NCBI GenBank assembly: GCA_963779225.1
Contig: CAVZWW010000003.1
Location: forward strand, 2,666,001 to 2,730,000
DNA from: CAVPCZ01 sp963779225
Lineage (GTDB): Bacteria; Bacteroidota; Ignavibacteria; UBA10030; UBA6906
Reading direction: 5' to 3'
DNA: 64,000 nucleotides
Of the stretch, positions 9,501 to 17,654 are shown in pieces. The position numbers were made by a program, and so were the translations under genes. The notes beneath the pieces were generated by a model. The model ran no database searches and was not told the origin of the DNA. It worked only from the letters and a program-made list of their open reading frames with translations. Within the stretch, counting starts at the first letter, position 1. Every line of letters starts with the position of its first letter.

Positions 9501-10493
9501 ATGCAAACCTCTGTAGGTGATTATCCGGGAACACGGTTGCGGCGGACACGAATGAACGAAGTGCTCCGCAGCATGGTGCGGGAAACCGAACTCTCGGTGA
9601 AGGATTTTATCTATCCCCTGTTCGTTGTCCCCGGCACAAATGTGAAAAAAGAGATTTCGTCCATGCCCGGTGTGTATCAGATGTCCGTCGATCAGATCGT
9701 GCGTGAATGCGCCGACGTCCATTCGCTCGGGGTGCCTGCCGTGATATTGTTCGGCATTCCGGAACAGAAAGATGAAGTGGGTTCCGGGGCATACGACCCC
9801 GAGGGGATTATTCAGCGCGCACTCCGCGCCGTGAAGAAGGAGGTCCCCGGACTCTATCTTATCACCGATGTCTGTCTGTGCGAGTATACCTCTCACGGGC
9901 ATTGCGGGATCGTCCGGGGTGACGAAATCGTGAATGACGATTCCATAGCATTGCTGGCGAAAGAGGCCCTGACTCATGCCCAAGCCGGGGCGGACATGGT
10001 TGCCCCCTCCGATATGTTCGACGGACGGGTCGGAGCGATCAGAAAGACGCTGGATGCAAACGGCTTTCTTTCGGTTCCGATTATGTCCTATGCGGCCAAA
10101 TACGCGTCGGGGTTTTACGGACCCTTCCGCGAAGCGGCGGAAAGCACACCGAAGTTCGGCGACCGCCGTTCGCACCAGATGGATCCGGCCAACAGCGATG
10201 AAGCGTTGCGGGAAGTGGCCCAGGACATTGCCGAAGGTGCCGACATTGTGATGGTGAAACCCGCGCTGGCCTATCTGGATGTCATCCATCGCGTCAAGGA
10301 ACGGTTCGGCATGCCGACGGCGGCGTACAACGTGAGCGGGGAATATGCGCTGGTCAAAGCCGCGGCGAGTATGGGTTGGGTGGACGGAGAACGCGTCATG
10401 ATGGAAATATTGACCAGTATCAAACGGGCAGGTGCTGATCTGATCCTGACCTATTTCGCAAAGGAAGCGGCAAAAGTCTTGAAAAGGGGATAG
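9501..10493 (+). CDS. hemB: Delta-aminolevulinic acid dehydratase (porphobilinogen synthase)
   Basis: Condenses two 5-aminolevulinate molecules to porphobilinogen. The 330-residue product has RRTRMNEVLRSMVRET at the start. LITDVCLCEYTSHGHCG has three cysteines, which marks the zinc-dependent type. The two active-site lysines sit in SYAAKYASGFYGP and VMVKPALAYLD. A GGAG ribosome-binding site lies just before ATG 9501. The gene is separated from hemY by 111 GC-rich bases that contain short inverted repeats but no clear terminator. Confidence 0.97.
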   Translation: MQTSVGDYPGTRLRRTRMNEVLRSMVRETELSVKDFIYPLFVVPGTNVKKEISSMPGVYQMSVDQIVRECADVHSLGVPAVILFGIPEQKDEVGSGAYDPEGIIQRALRAVKKEVPGLYLITDVCLCEYTSHGHCGIVRGDEIVNDDSIALLAKEALTHAQAGADMVAPSDMFDGRVGAIRKTLDANGFLSVPIMSYAAKYASGFYGPFREAAESTPKFGDRRSHQMDPANSDEALREVAQDIAEGADIVMVKPALAYLDVIHRVKERFGMPTAAYNVSGEYALVKAAASMGWVDGERVMMEILTSIKRAGADLILTYFAKEAAKVLKRG

Positions 10494-10551
10494 GCGCACT
10501 ACGCTCCGCCGGCCGAGCCACAATCCCGGTCAGAACAGAGAGAATCGAACA

Positions 10552-11844
10552 ATGAACTCAAGAGAATCGGACAGGCTTTTTACCAGGGCCAGAACCCTGA
10601 TTCCGGGCGGGGTGAATTCTCCCGTACGCGCGTTTGCGTCCGTGGGACGGAATCCGCTGTTTATCGCCAAAGCCCGGGGATCCTCACTCTGGGATGCGGA
10701 CGGAAACAGGTTCATCGACTATGTCGGATCGTGGGGACCGATGATTCTCGGTCACGCCGACGAACGGGTCATCGAGGCCGTCCGGAAAACCGCAATGGAC
10801 GGCACAAGTTTCGGTGCTCCGACCGAGCTCGAGGTACGGATGGCGGAGCTCATTACGCGTATCGTTCCGTCGATCGAAATGGTGCGCATGGTAAACTCCG
10901 GCACGGAAGCGACAATGAGCGCAATACGGCTCGCACGGGCTTTCACCGGCCGCGAAAAGATCATCAAGTTCGAAGGCTGCTACCATGGCCACGGCGACTC
11001 CTTCCTGATCAAAGCCGGGTCCGGTGCAATGACACTGAGTGTTCCCGACAGTCCGGGAGTGCCCGCGGGGGTGGCCGCCGGAACGTTGACCGCAGGATAT
11101 AATGACCTTGGTTCCGTGCAACGTCTTGTGGACGGGCACCGGGGAGTGGTGGCAGCTGTTATCGTCGAACCTGTCGTCGGGAACATGGGTTGTGTGCCCC
11201 CCGCGCCGGGATTCCTGGAAGGACTGCGGACACTGTGCACACGCGAAGGAATCCTCCTTATCTTCGATGAAGTGATGACGGGGTTCCGACTCGCACGGGG
11301 AGGCGCACAGGAACTGTACGGGATTCGTCCGGATTTGACGACGCTGGGCAAAATCATCGGGGGCGGGCTGCCCGTGGGTGCGTACGGCGGCCGGAAGGAT
11401 GTGATGGCCCTTGTAGCACCGAGCGGGCCCGTATATCAGGCGGGGACACTGTCGGGGAATCCGCTGGCAATGGCAGCGGGATATGAGACGCTGCAGATCA
11501 TCGGGGAAGACCGCCATTTCTACCAGCATCTGGAATCGAAATCCGCACGTCTGGCCGCAGGGATGCAGCAGGTGATCGACGAACGGACGCTCCCCGTGAC
11601 CCAGAACCGCGTGGGCTCCATGGCCACTCTGTTCTTCACAAAGGAGGTGGTAACGGACTACGCAAGCGCACTGACCGCAAACCGGGAAAAGTACGGTCTG
11701 TTCTTCCGCGAAATGCTCGAGCAGGGGGTCTATCTCGCCCCGTCCCAGTTTGAGGCCGGATTTGTGTCCATTGCCCACAGCGAGGTGGATATCGACCGCA
11801 CCGTGGAAGCGGCCCGGGGGGCGCTGCGCGCGGTGTTTCCGTAG
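10552..11844 (+). CDS. hemL: Glutamate-1-semialdehyde 2,1-aminomutase
   Basis: A PLP enzyme that turns glutamate-1-semialdehyde into 5-aminolevulinate, the step after HemA. The 430-residue product has the family motifs VNSGTEATMSAIRLARA, KFEGCYHGHGDSFL, FDEVMTGFR and TLGKIIGGGLPVGAYGG. The lysine at residue 267 should carry the PLP. It closes the haem cluster. The placement of hemB and hemL at the end again parallels the Bacillus hemAXCDBL order. Confidence 0.97.
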   Translation: MNSRESDRLFTRARTLIPGGVNSPVRAFASVGRNPLFIAKARGSSLWDADGNRFIDYVGSWGPMILGHADERVIEAVRKTAMDGTSFGAPTELEVRMAELITRIVPSIEMVRMVNSGTEATMSAIRLARAFTGREKIIKFEGCYHGHGDSFLIKAGSGAMTLSVPDSPGVPAGVAAGTLTAGYNDLGSVQRLVDGHRGVVAAVIVEPVVGNMGCVPPAPGFLEGLRTLCTREGILLIFDEVMTGFRLARGGAQELYGIRPDLTTLGKIIGGGLPVGAYGGRKDVMALVAPSGPVYQAGTLSGNPLAMAAGYETLQIIGEDRHFYQHLESKSARLAAGMQQVIDERTLPVTQNRVGSMATLFFTKEVVTDYASALTANREKYGLFFREMLEQGVYLAPSQFEAGFVSIAHSEVDIDRTVEAARGALRAVFP

Positions 11845-11937
11845 CTCCTCGAGGGGAAGTCCGCATTCCCTTCGCTCAGGGAACTTGTCCGGCGACCGGT
11901 TGGTTAAACCTGTATAACCACCTCGATCGGAGATCCC

Positions 11938-12717
11938 GTGAAGACTGTAATCCTCGCATTTGCCCTTCTGCTTTCACCCGCCAGTGGCATGGCACAGATC
12001 ACCATAGAACCCGTTGAATACAAACAGGGCGAAACCGTTCTCGACGGCTTTGTCGCCTATGATGCTTCCCTGAAAGGGAAGCAACCCGGAGTGGTGATCG
12101 TGCACGACTGGATGGGCGTCGGCGAATACGTGAAAATGCGGGCGGAGCAACTGGCGAAGCTCGGGTACGTAGCCTTTGTTGCGGACATCTACGGCAAGGG
12201 TGTCCGTCCGAAAAACACACAGGAAGCGTCCCAGCAAGCCGGCAAGTTCAGGGCCGATCGTCCTCTTTTGCGCGCACGTGCACAGGCGGCGCTGGATCTT
12301 CTCAGACAGAATGCCCGGGTTGATGCGGGGCGCCTTGCGGCCATAGGGTACTGCTTCGGCGGCGGAACCGTGCTTGAACTCGCGCGGAGCGGCGCGGATC
12401 TGGCCGGTGTGATCAGTTTTCACGGCAACCTGGACACTCCCAATCCCGATGACGCCAAACAAATTAAGGGCAAGGTGCTCGTCCTGCACGGAGCGGATGA
12501 TCCCTATGTCCCGGCCGCCCAGGTCGAGGCATTCCAGTCGGAAATGCGGAAGGCAAACGTTGACTGGCAGTTTGTCGCCTACGGGGGTGCTGTGCACGCT
12601 TTCACGCAAAAGGGGGCGGGCAACGATAACTCAAAAGGAGCGGCGTACAACGAGCGGGCTGACAAACGATCGTTTGTGGAGATGACCACGTTCTTCAAGG
12701 AACTATTCGGCAAGTAG
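11938..12717 (+). CDS. Secreted dienelactone hydrolase family protein
   Basis: An alpha/beta hydrolase with a signal peptide (MKTVILAFALLLSPASGMAQ), so probably periplasmic. GTG 11938 is the start that gives this signal and has a purine-rich site just upstream. The catalytic triad of the DLH family is visible: nucleophile cysteine in AAIGYCFGGG, aspartate in HGADDPYVP, and histidine in GGAVHAFT. The substrate cannot be told. It follows hemL by 93 bases but has no obvious link to haem synthesis. Confidence 0.85.
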   Translation: MKTVILAFALLLSPASGMAQITIEPVEYKQGETVLDGFVAYDASLKGKQPGVVIVHDWMGVGEYVKMRAEQLAKLGYVAFVADIYGKGVRPKNTQEASQQAGKFRADRPLLRARAQAALDLLRQNARVDAGRLAAIGYCFGGGTVLELARSGADLAGVISFHGNLDTPNPDDAKQIKGKVLVLHGADDPYVPAAQVEAFQSEMRKANVDWQFVAYGGAVHAFTQKGAGNDNSKGAAYNERADKRSFVEMTTFFKELFGK

Positions 12718-13149
12718 CCGGTGACTGATTTCAATTATCCGTTCGCCCTTCGCCGTTCCTTTCCTTCTGCTATCTCCAGGCTTGGCGTCCACGCAGCCTC
12801 CTGAAGAACTCCGGGGAATCTCACCGCCCGTGAAGTCTGGTCGTCGACAACAGGCCAAAACTGCTCAAGTGATCAGCAGATTCTTATCGACATGCTCAGA
12901 AAACACGACGCAGGAGGAGGTTTCTCTTATGTTGTGAATCTTGATGACCGGGCGGGTCCGGTCACACCGGCGGATGTTGAGGCTGAGACCCTCCGGGCAG
13001 AACGCACACTTGAGGATTTCCCTGAAAATTGATACTTTTTGTCTGCACCCGGGAACGAAAGCATTAGAACAGCTGTTAGAATCAGTGTGCGCCCCGAAGG
13101 CGCCTTTTTTCGGGCTCAAAACCGGACTGATTTAGTCGGACATCCATTC
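12718..13149 (+). other. 432-base stretch between the hydrolase gene and rrf2
   Basis: No recognised gene. A reading frame open from 12805 to 13032 (possible ATG at 12892, 46 residues, no ribosome-binding site) ends in an acidic tail and matches nothing I recognise; it may be a decayed gene or chance. The last 60 bases hold a terminator-like hairpin at 13089-13110. A short palindrome, GACT-5-AGTC at 13125-13137, lies 12 bases before the rrf2 start and could be an operator for the regulator itself; that is a guess. Confidence 0.5.
13089..13114 (+). terminator. Terminator-like hairpin in the rrf2 leader
   Basis: A GCGCC/GGCGC stem with a 5-base loop is followed by C and six T. An alternative stem, CCCGAA (13093-13098) with TTCGGG (13109-13114), overlaps it and would consume the loop and T-tract. 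Only about 35 bases separate the T-tract from the rrf2 ATG, which leaves little room for a promoter downstream. The pair could therefore act as an attenuator rather than a simple terminator. Confidence 0.5.
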
Positions 13150-13554
13150 ATGGTCAGGTTATCAAAAAAAGTCGAGTATGGCCTGATTGCCATCCGCCAC
13201 ATTGCCTCGAAGTCACCGGGCGAAGTGGTGACGGCAAAGGAGATTGCCGACACCTACCGGATTCCGTTCGATCTCGTAGCAAAAGTACTCCAGAGCCTGA
13301 CGCGTTCCGGACTCATCGCATCGCACCAGGGGGTGCGGGGGGGCTACTCATTGTCCGGCGACCCGGGGAAAATCCCTGTCGCCTCGATCATCTTCGCAAT
13401 CGAGGGAACGAAACCGGTGATCGCCCAATGCCTTTCCGATGGTCCGGACAGCTGCACCGTGTACGACGTGTGTACGATCAAATCCCCGTTGACAAAAGTG
13501 CAGGCCAATATTGAACTGGCCTTCAGGAACATGACCCTGTCGGAGATTGTCTGA
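13150..13554 (+). CDS. Rrf2 family transcriptional regulator
   Basis: A 134-residue winged-helix regulator. ATG 13150 is chosen because it gives MVRLSKKVEYGLIAIRHIA, the standard Rrf2 N terminus; the upstream extension of the frame reads through the terminator hairpin. A recognition-helix region IPFDLVAKVLQSLTRSGLI is followed by GVRGGYSLS. Three cysteines in QCLSDGPDSCTVYDVC match the spacing used by Rrf2 proteins such as IscR or SufR to bind an iron-sulphur cluster. It overlaps the next gene by one base (TGATG), so it most likely senses cluster status and controls the suf operon, including itself. Confidence 0.93.
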   Translation: MVRLSKKVEYGLIAIRHIASKSPGEVVTAKEIADTYRIPFDLVAKVLQSLTRSGLIASHQGVRGGYSLSGDPGKIPVASIIFAIEGTKPVIAQCLSDGPDSCTVYDVCTIKSPLTKVQANIELAFRNMTLSEIV

Positions 13555-14795
13555 TGCCCCGCCGGATGCCGGTGTACCTTGACAACCATGCAACGACGCG
13601 TCTGGATCCGCGCGTGCTGGACGCCATGATGCCTTTCTTGCAGGAACAGTACGGGAATCCTGCGAGCCGCGCTCACGAGTATGGCTGGACGGCAGAGGCC
13701 GCAGTGAACATCGCCCGCGCCCGGGTCGGCCGGCTGATCGGCGCTGAGGCGGAAGAAGTTGTGTTCACCAGCGGTGCCACAGAATCCATCAACCTTGCCA
13801 TCAAAGGAACAGCCGAGGGTCTCTTTCAGCGTTCCCGCCGTCCCGGTTACCAGGTGATCACGGCGGCTACCGAACACCGGGCGGTGCTCGATGCCTGCCA
13901 CAGGCTGGAGGATTTCGGTTTTCGGGTTGTGGTCCTGACCGTGGATAAATTCGGACGTGTATCCCCGGATGCGATCGCACGCGCCATCACGGATGACACA
14001 GTCCTTGTGAGTATCATGTGGGCGAACAACGAAATTGGGACCATCGCCCCCCTTGAGGAGATTGCCGCTTTATGCAGGACGCGCGGCGTATTGTTCCACA
14101 CCGATGCAACCCAGGCTGTCGGACGCATTCCGGTGGATCTCCGGCGTGTGCCGGCCGACCTGGTTTCATTCAGCGCCCACAAAATGTACGGTCCCAAGGG
14201 AGTTGGCGCGCTCTACGTGCGTCCCCACACCCCGCGCATTCCCCTTGCCGCACAGATTGACGGGGGTGGCCATGAGCGTGGGATGCGTTCCGGCACGTTG
14301 AACGTCCCGGGGATCGTAGGCTTCGGCAAAGCCGCAGAGCTGGCCGCGCAGGAAATGACAGAAGAAAATATGCGCATAGCCGATCTCCGCGACCGGCTTG
14401 TAGCGGGGATACGGCACCGTCTGGGGGAAACGTTCATCAACGGCCATCCGGACGCGAGACTCCCTCAGAATGCCAGCATAACATTTCCCGGCCTGCGGGC
14501 GGATGCAATGATGATGGCGATGAAAGACGTTGCCGTTTCATCCGGTTCGGCCTGCAGCTCCGCACAACCGGGAGATTCACACGTGCTCCGCGCGATCGGG
14601 CTCTCTGCTTCCGATTCGAAAGGGACGCTCCGTTTCGGGCTCGGACGGTTCACTACCAGAGAGGAAATTGACTATGCTGTGCAGCGGGTTGTGGAATCCG
14701 CGCACAGCCTCAAGGCGACCGCAATACGCGGTCAGGAATCTTCTCTCGCGTCAGCAGTTTCTCGCGGGAGAGAATTGTCGGAGCCACTGTCGTAG
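13554..14795 (+). CDS. iscS: Cysteine desulfurase, IscS/NifS type
   Basis: A PLP enzyme that removes sulphur from cysteine as a persulphide. The N terminus MPVYLDNHATTRLDPRVLDAM follows a short leader. The PLP lysine is K210 in SFSAHKMYGPKG. The catalytic cysteine is C334 in the flexible class-I loop SSGSACSS, which distinguishes it from the class-II SufS further along the operon. At 413 residues it is slightly longer than IscS because of a short C-terminal extension. Two desulfurases of different class in one operon is notable. Confidence 0.94.
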   Translation: MPRRMPVYLDNHATTRLDPRVLDAMMPFLQEQYGNPASRAHEYGWTAEAAVNIARARVGRLIGAEAEEVVFTSGATESINLAIKGTAEGLFQRSRRPGYQVITAATEHRAVLDACHRLEDFGFRVVVLTVDKFGRVSPDAIARAITDDTVLVSIMWANNEIGTIAPLEEIAALCRTRGVLFHTDATQAVGRIPVDLRRVPADLVSFSAHKMYGPKGVGALYVRPHTPRIPLAAQIDGGGHERGMRSGTLNVPGIVGFGKAAELAAQEMTEENMRIADLRDRLVAGIRHRLGETFINGHPDARLPQNASITFPGLRADAMMMAMKDVAVSSGSACSSAQPGDSHVLRAIGLSASDSKGTLRFGLGRFTTREEIDYAVQRVVESAHSLKATAIRGQESSLASAVSRGRELSEPLS

Positions 14796-14820
14796 ATCCA
14801 ACAACAGGACAAAGACACCC

Positions 14821-15273
14821 ATGAATCATCTTGCGTACGTTCTTGCGAATGACAAAGAAGTGTTCCGGTTTCTCAAATCACGATTTCCGGTCTATCACCT
14901 GTCGAACATCTTTTTCCGGGATATCCACTATGGCATTATGGAATACCTGCGTGAACGCAAGATGACCGTCAGGTACCAGGAAGGGGAACGGATGGCCAGG
15001 GCGTTCATTGAGAAGCTGGAACACGAAAAGATTCTCCGCATGCTCGACAGGCAGACCTGGATGGTGCAGTATGAGGCCTTCCGGACGCCGCGGGTAAAGA
15101 CGGCAGCTTCTGTAGCAGGGGCTAGAGCTCCTGCTCCTACGGTCGGGAGGGACACCCCGGGTTCTGGGAAGGCCGTCCCTGCTTCCGCTGCTGCCAGCAC
15201 AACAGCTGGGGCTACGGCGGCCCACCCGGCAGGAGCCGGTGTTGCCGGCCATGCGTCGGGACCAACGGGCTGA
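14821..15273 (+). CDS. Unrecognised 150-residue protein inside the suf operon
   Basis: I do not recognise this family. ATG 14821 follows the cysteine desulfurase by 25 bases and the frame ends 43 bases before sufB, so it is almost certainly co-transcribed. Residues 1-95 look like a compact, mostly helical domain with aromatic and charged residues (FRFLKSRFPVYHLSNIFF, MEYLRERKMTVRYQEGE). Residues from about 96 onward are a low-complexity alanine, glycine and proline tail whose DNA contains nested inverted repeats. There are no cysteines, so direct cluster binding is unlikely; an adaptor or scaffold-partner role is only a guess. Confidence 0.75.
   Translation: MNHLAYVLANDKEVFRFLKSRFPVYHLSNIFFRDIHYGIMEYLRERKMTVRYQEGERMARAFIEKLEHEKILRMLDRQTWMVQYEAFRTPRVKTAASVAGARAPAPTVGRDTPGSGKAVPASAAASTTAGATAAHPAGAGVAGHASGPTG
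15111..15180. repeat. REP-like palindromic sequence within the 150-residue protein gene
   Basis: Two imperfect inverted repeats sit back to back: GTAGCAGG (15112-15119) with CCTGCTCCTAC (15130-15140), and AGGGAC (15148-15153) with GTCCCT (15175-15180). They encode the Ala/Pro/Gly-rich tail. The form resembles the short palindromic repeats that spread between genes in many bacteria, here apparently captured in frame. Confidence 0.4.
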
Positions 15274-15316
15274 GACGGGATGTTTTCACCAACACACGAC
15301 GAATACCGGAAAAGCC

Positions 15317-16762
15317 ATGAGCACTGAACAGTCAACGATCGAATCCCTCGCGAACCAGGAGTACAAATACGGGTTCGTTACCGATATCGAATCGGATGCT
15401 GCACCGAAAGGGCTGAGTGAGGATATTGTCCGCCTGATTTCGACGAAGAAGCAGGAACCTGCCTGGTTGCTGGAATGGCGGTTGAAAGCCTACAGGCACT
15501 GGCTGACCATGAAGGAGCCCCGGTGGCCCAATGTGAGTTACCCTGCGATCAACTATCAGGATATCATTTACTACTCCGCCCCCCGTCAGAAAGCCTCTCC
15601 CAAGAGCCTTGAAGAGATCGATCCGGAACTCCTGCGTACGTACGAAAAACTCGGGATCCCCCTCATCGAACGGCAACGGCTTGCCGGTGTTGCAGTGGAT
15701 GCCGTGTTCGACAGTGTGTCTGTTGCGACGACGTTCAAGGGGAAACTGAAAGAACTCGGAATCATTTTCTGCTCCTTCTCGGAGGCGGTCCGGGAACATC
15801 CTGACCTCGTGAAGAAATATCTCGGATCGGTGGTCCCGGCGAACGACAACTACTTTGCGGCCCTGAACTCGGCGGTGTTCAGCGACGGCTCGTTCTGCTA
15901 TATCCCCAAAGGCATACGCTGCCCGATGGAACTCTCGACCTACTTCCGCATCAATGCCGCGGAGACCGGACAGTTCGAGCGGACGTTAATCGTTGCCGAA
16001 GAAGGCGCCTATGTGAGTTATCTGGAGGGCTGTACGGCACCGATCCGCGATGAAAACCAGCTTCATGCGGCGGTGGTGGAACTTGTAGCCCTGGACAACG
16101 CCCGGATCAAATACTCGACTGTGCAAAACTGGTACCCGGGGGACAAGGAAGGGAAGGGGGGCATCTACAACTTTGTGACGAAACGTGGCAAATGTGCCGG
16201 CGTGAATTCAAAGATCTCCTGGACACAGGTGGAGACCGGCTCAGCGATAACGTGGAAATATCCCAGCGTCCTGCTCATCGGCGATAATTCTGTCGGCGAG
16301 TTCTATTCCGTCGCACTCACCAATCATCGCCAGCAGGCGGATACCGGCACAAAAATGATCCACATCGGCAAGAACACCCGGAGCACGATTGTGTCCAAGG
16401 GGATCTCGGCCGGACGCGGACAGAACTCCTACCGGGGACTGGTGCAGGTGAAAAAGAACGCGGCAAACGCCAGGAATTTTTCACAATGTGACTCGCTTCT
16501 TCTCGGTGACAAATGCGGTGCACACACTTTTCCGTATATCGAAGTACGGAACACCTCCTCCCGGGTGGAGCATGAAGCCTCCACCTCCAAGATCGGTGAG
16601 GATCAGATTTTCTACTGCAAACAGCGCGGTGTCTCCACGGAAGATGCGGTCAATATGATCGTCAATGGATTCTGCAAAGAGGTCTTTCGTGAACTGCCGA
16701 TGGAGTTTGCGGTCGAAGCCCAGAAGCTGCTGGGTGTGAGCCTCGAAGGAAGTGTCGGGTAG
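15317..16762 (+). CDS. sufB: Fe-S cluster assembly scaffold SufB
   Basis: Core scaffold subunit of the SufBC2D complex in the cytosol. ATG 15317 gives MSTEQSTIESLANQEYKYG and a 481-residue product, the usual SufB length; the frame upstream to 15239 overlaps the previous gene. Typical SufB stretches are present: GSFCYIPKGIRCPMELSTYF, EEGAYVSYLEGCTAP, and RNTSSRVEHEASTSKIGEDQ near the C terminus. The cysteine in YLEGCTAP and the histidine and glutamate in VEHEAS correspond to residues implicated in cluster building. Confidence 0.97.
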   Translation: MSTEQSTIESLANQEYKYGFVTDIESDAAPKGLSEDIVRLISTKKQEPAWLLEWRLKAYRHWLTMKEPRWPNVSYPAINYQDIIYYSAPRQKASPKSLEEIDPELLRTYEKLGIPLIERQRLAGVAVDAVFDSVSVATTFKGKLKELGIIFCSFSEAVREHPDLVKKYLGSVVPANDNYFAALNSAVFSDGSFCYIPKGIRCPMELSTYFRINAAETGQFERTLIVAEEGAYVSYLEGCTAPIRDENQLHAAVVELVALDNARIKYSTVQNWYPGDKEGKGGIYNFVTKRGKCAGVNSKISWTQVETGSAITWKYPSVLLIGDNSVGEFYSVALTNHRQQADTGTKMIHIGKNTRSTIVSKGISAGRGQNSYRGLVQVKKNAANARNFSQCDSLLLGDKCGAHTFPYIEVRNTSSRVEHEASTSKIGEDQIFYCKQRGVSTEDAVNMIVNGFCKEVFRELPMEFAVEAQKLLGVSLEGSVG

Positions 16763-16851
16763 GCGGTTCAGAGTTGCGGGCGGCTGCCCGGGGGTGGAGG
16801 GGTGAAGATGAAAACAGGCAAGTGGAAACACGTACAAGGAAAGCATCATCA

Positions 16852-17619
16852 ATGAGTGGAAAAGCGATGTTGCAGATACACGCACTTCACGCGGCGGTCA
16901 ACGGCACCGAGATCCTGAGTGGCATCAATCTTCAGGTTCAGGCGGGAGAAGTGCATGCCATTATGGGACCCAACGGGTCAGGAAAAAGCACTCTCGCGGG
17001 GGTTCTGGCGGGCCGTGAAGCCTACCAGGTGACGAAAGGCACGGTGACATATATGGGAAAAGACCTTCTGGCCCTTGCGCCGGAAGAGCGGGCGCGCGAA
17101 GGCGTTTTCCTCGCCTTCCAGTATCCCGTGGAAATCCCCGGGGTCACCAACACGTATTTTCTCAAGGCAGCCCTCAATGCCATCCGCAAGCACCGCGGCC
17201 TGGAAGAGCTGGATGCCGTGGAATTCCTTGCCCTCGTGAAACAGAAATCGCGGCTGGTCGAAATCGACCAGGCACTTCTCAATCGACCTGTCAATGAAGG
17301 TTTCTCCGGCGGGGAGAAGAAGAGAAATGAAATTTTCCAGATGGCCGTGCTCGAACCAAGGCTCGCGATTCTGGACGAAACGGATTCCGGTCTGGACATC
17401 GATGCATTGAGAATTGTCTCCGAAGGAGTGAATAAGCTCCGGTCGAAGGAGAACGCCGTGATTGTGGTGACGCATTACCAGCGCCTCCTCAACTATATCA
17501 TCCCTGACGTCGTGCACGTCCTCATGGACGGGCGGATCGTCAAGTCCGGCGGTAAAGACCTCGCGCTCGAGCTCGAGGCGAAAGGGTATGATTGGCTGAA
17601 GGCGGAACCCGCGGTCTAA
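16852..17619 (+). CDS. sufC: Fe-S cluster assembly ATPase SufC
   Basis: ABC-type ATPase that drives the SufBCD scaffold. Walker A is GPNGSGKST, the signature is GFSGGEKKRNEIFQ with the KKR insertion typical of SufC, and Walker B is LAILDETDSGLD. The start at ATG 16852 has an AAGGA site 10 bases upstream; ATG 16867 is an alternative. The frame upstream of 16852 lies in the 89-base gap after sufB and is probably not translated. Confidence 0.97.
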   Translation: MSGKAMLQIHALHAAVNGTEILSGINLQVQAGEVHAIMGPNGSGKSTLAGVLAGREAYQVTKGTVTYMGKDLLALAPEERAREGVFLAFQYPVEIPGVTNTYFLKAALNAIRKHRGLEELDAVEFLALVKQKSRLVEIDQALLNRPVNEGFSGGEKKRNEIFQMAVLEPRLAILDETDSGLDIDALRIVSEGVNKLRSKENAVIVVTHYQRLLNYIIPDVVHVLMDGRIVKSGGKDLALELEAKGYDWLKAEPAV

Positions 17620-17654
17620 CGGAATGACCACTGACACAACAGTGAAAGAGACGT

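Noticed and set aside
13011..13045. Bacteroidota-type promoter before rrf2 (TTG and TACTTTTTG)
   Set aside because: The -7 box does not fit TAnnTTTG exactly and the spacing is uncertain, so it is not listed as a feature.
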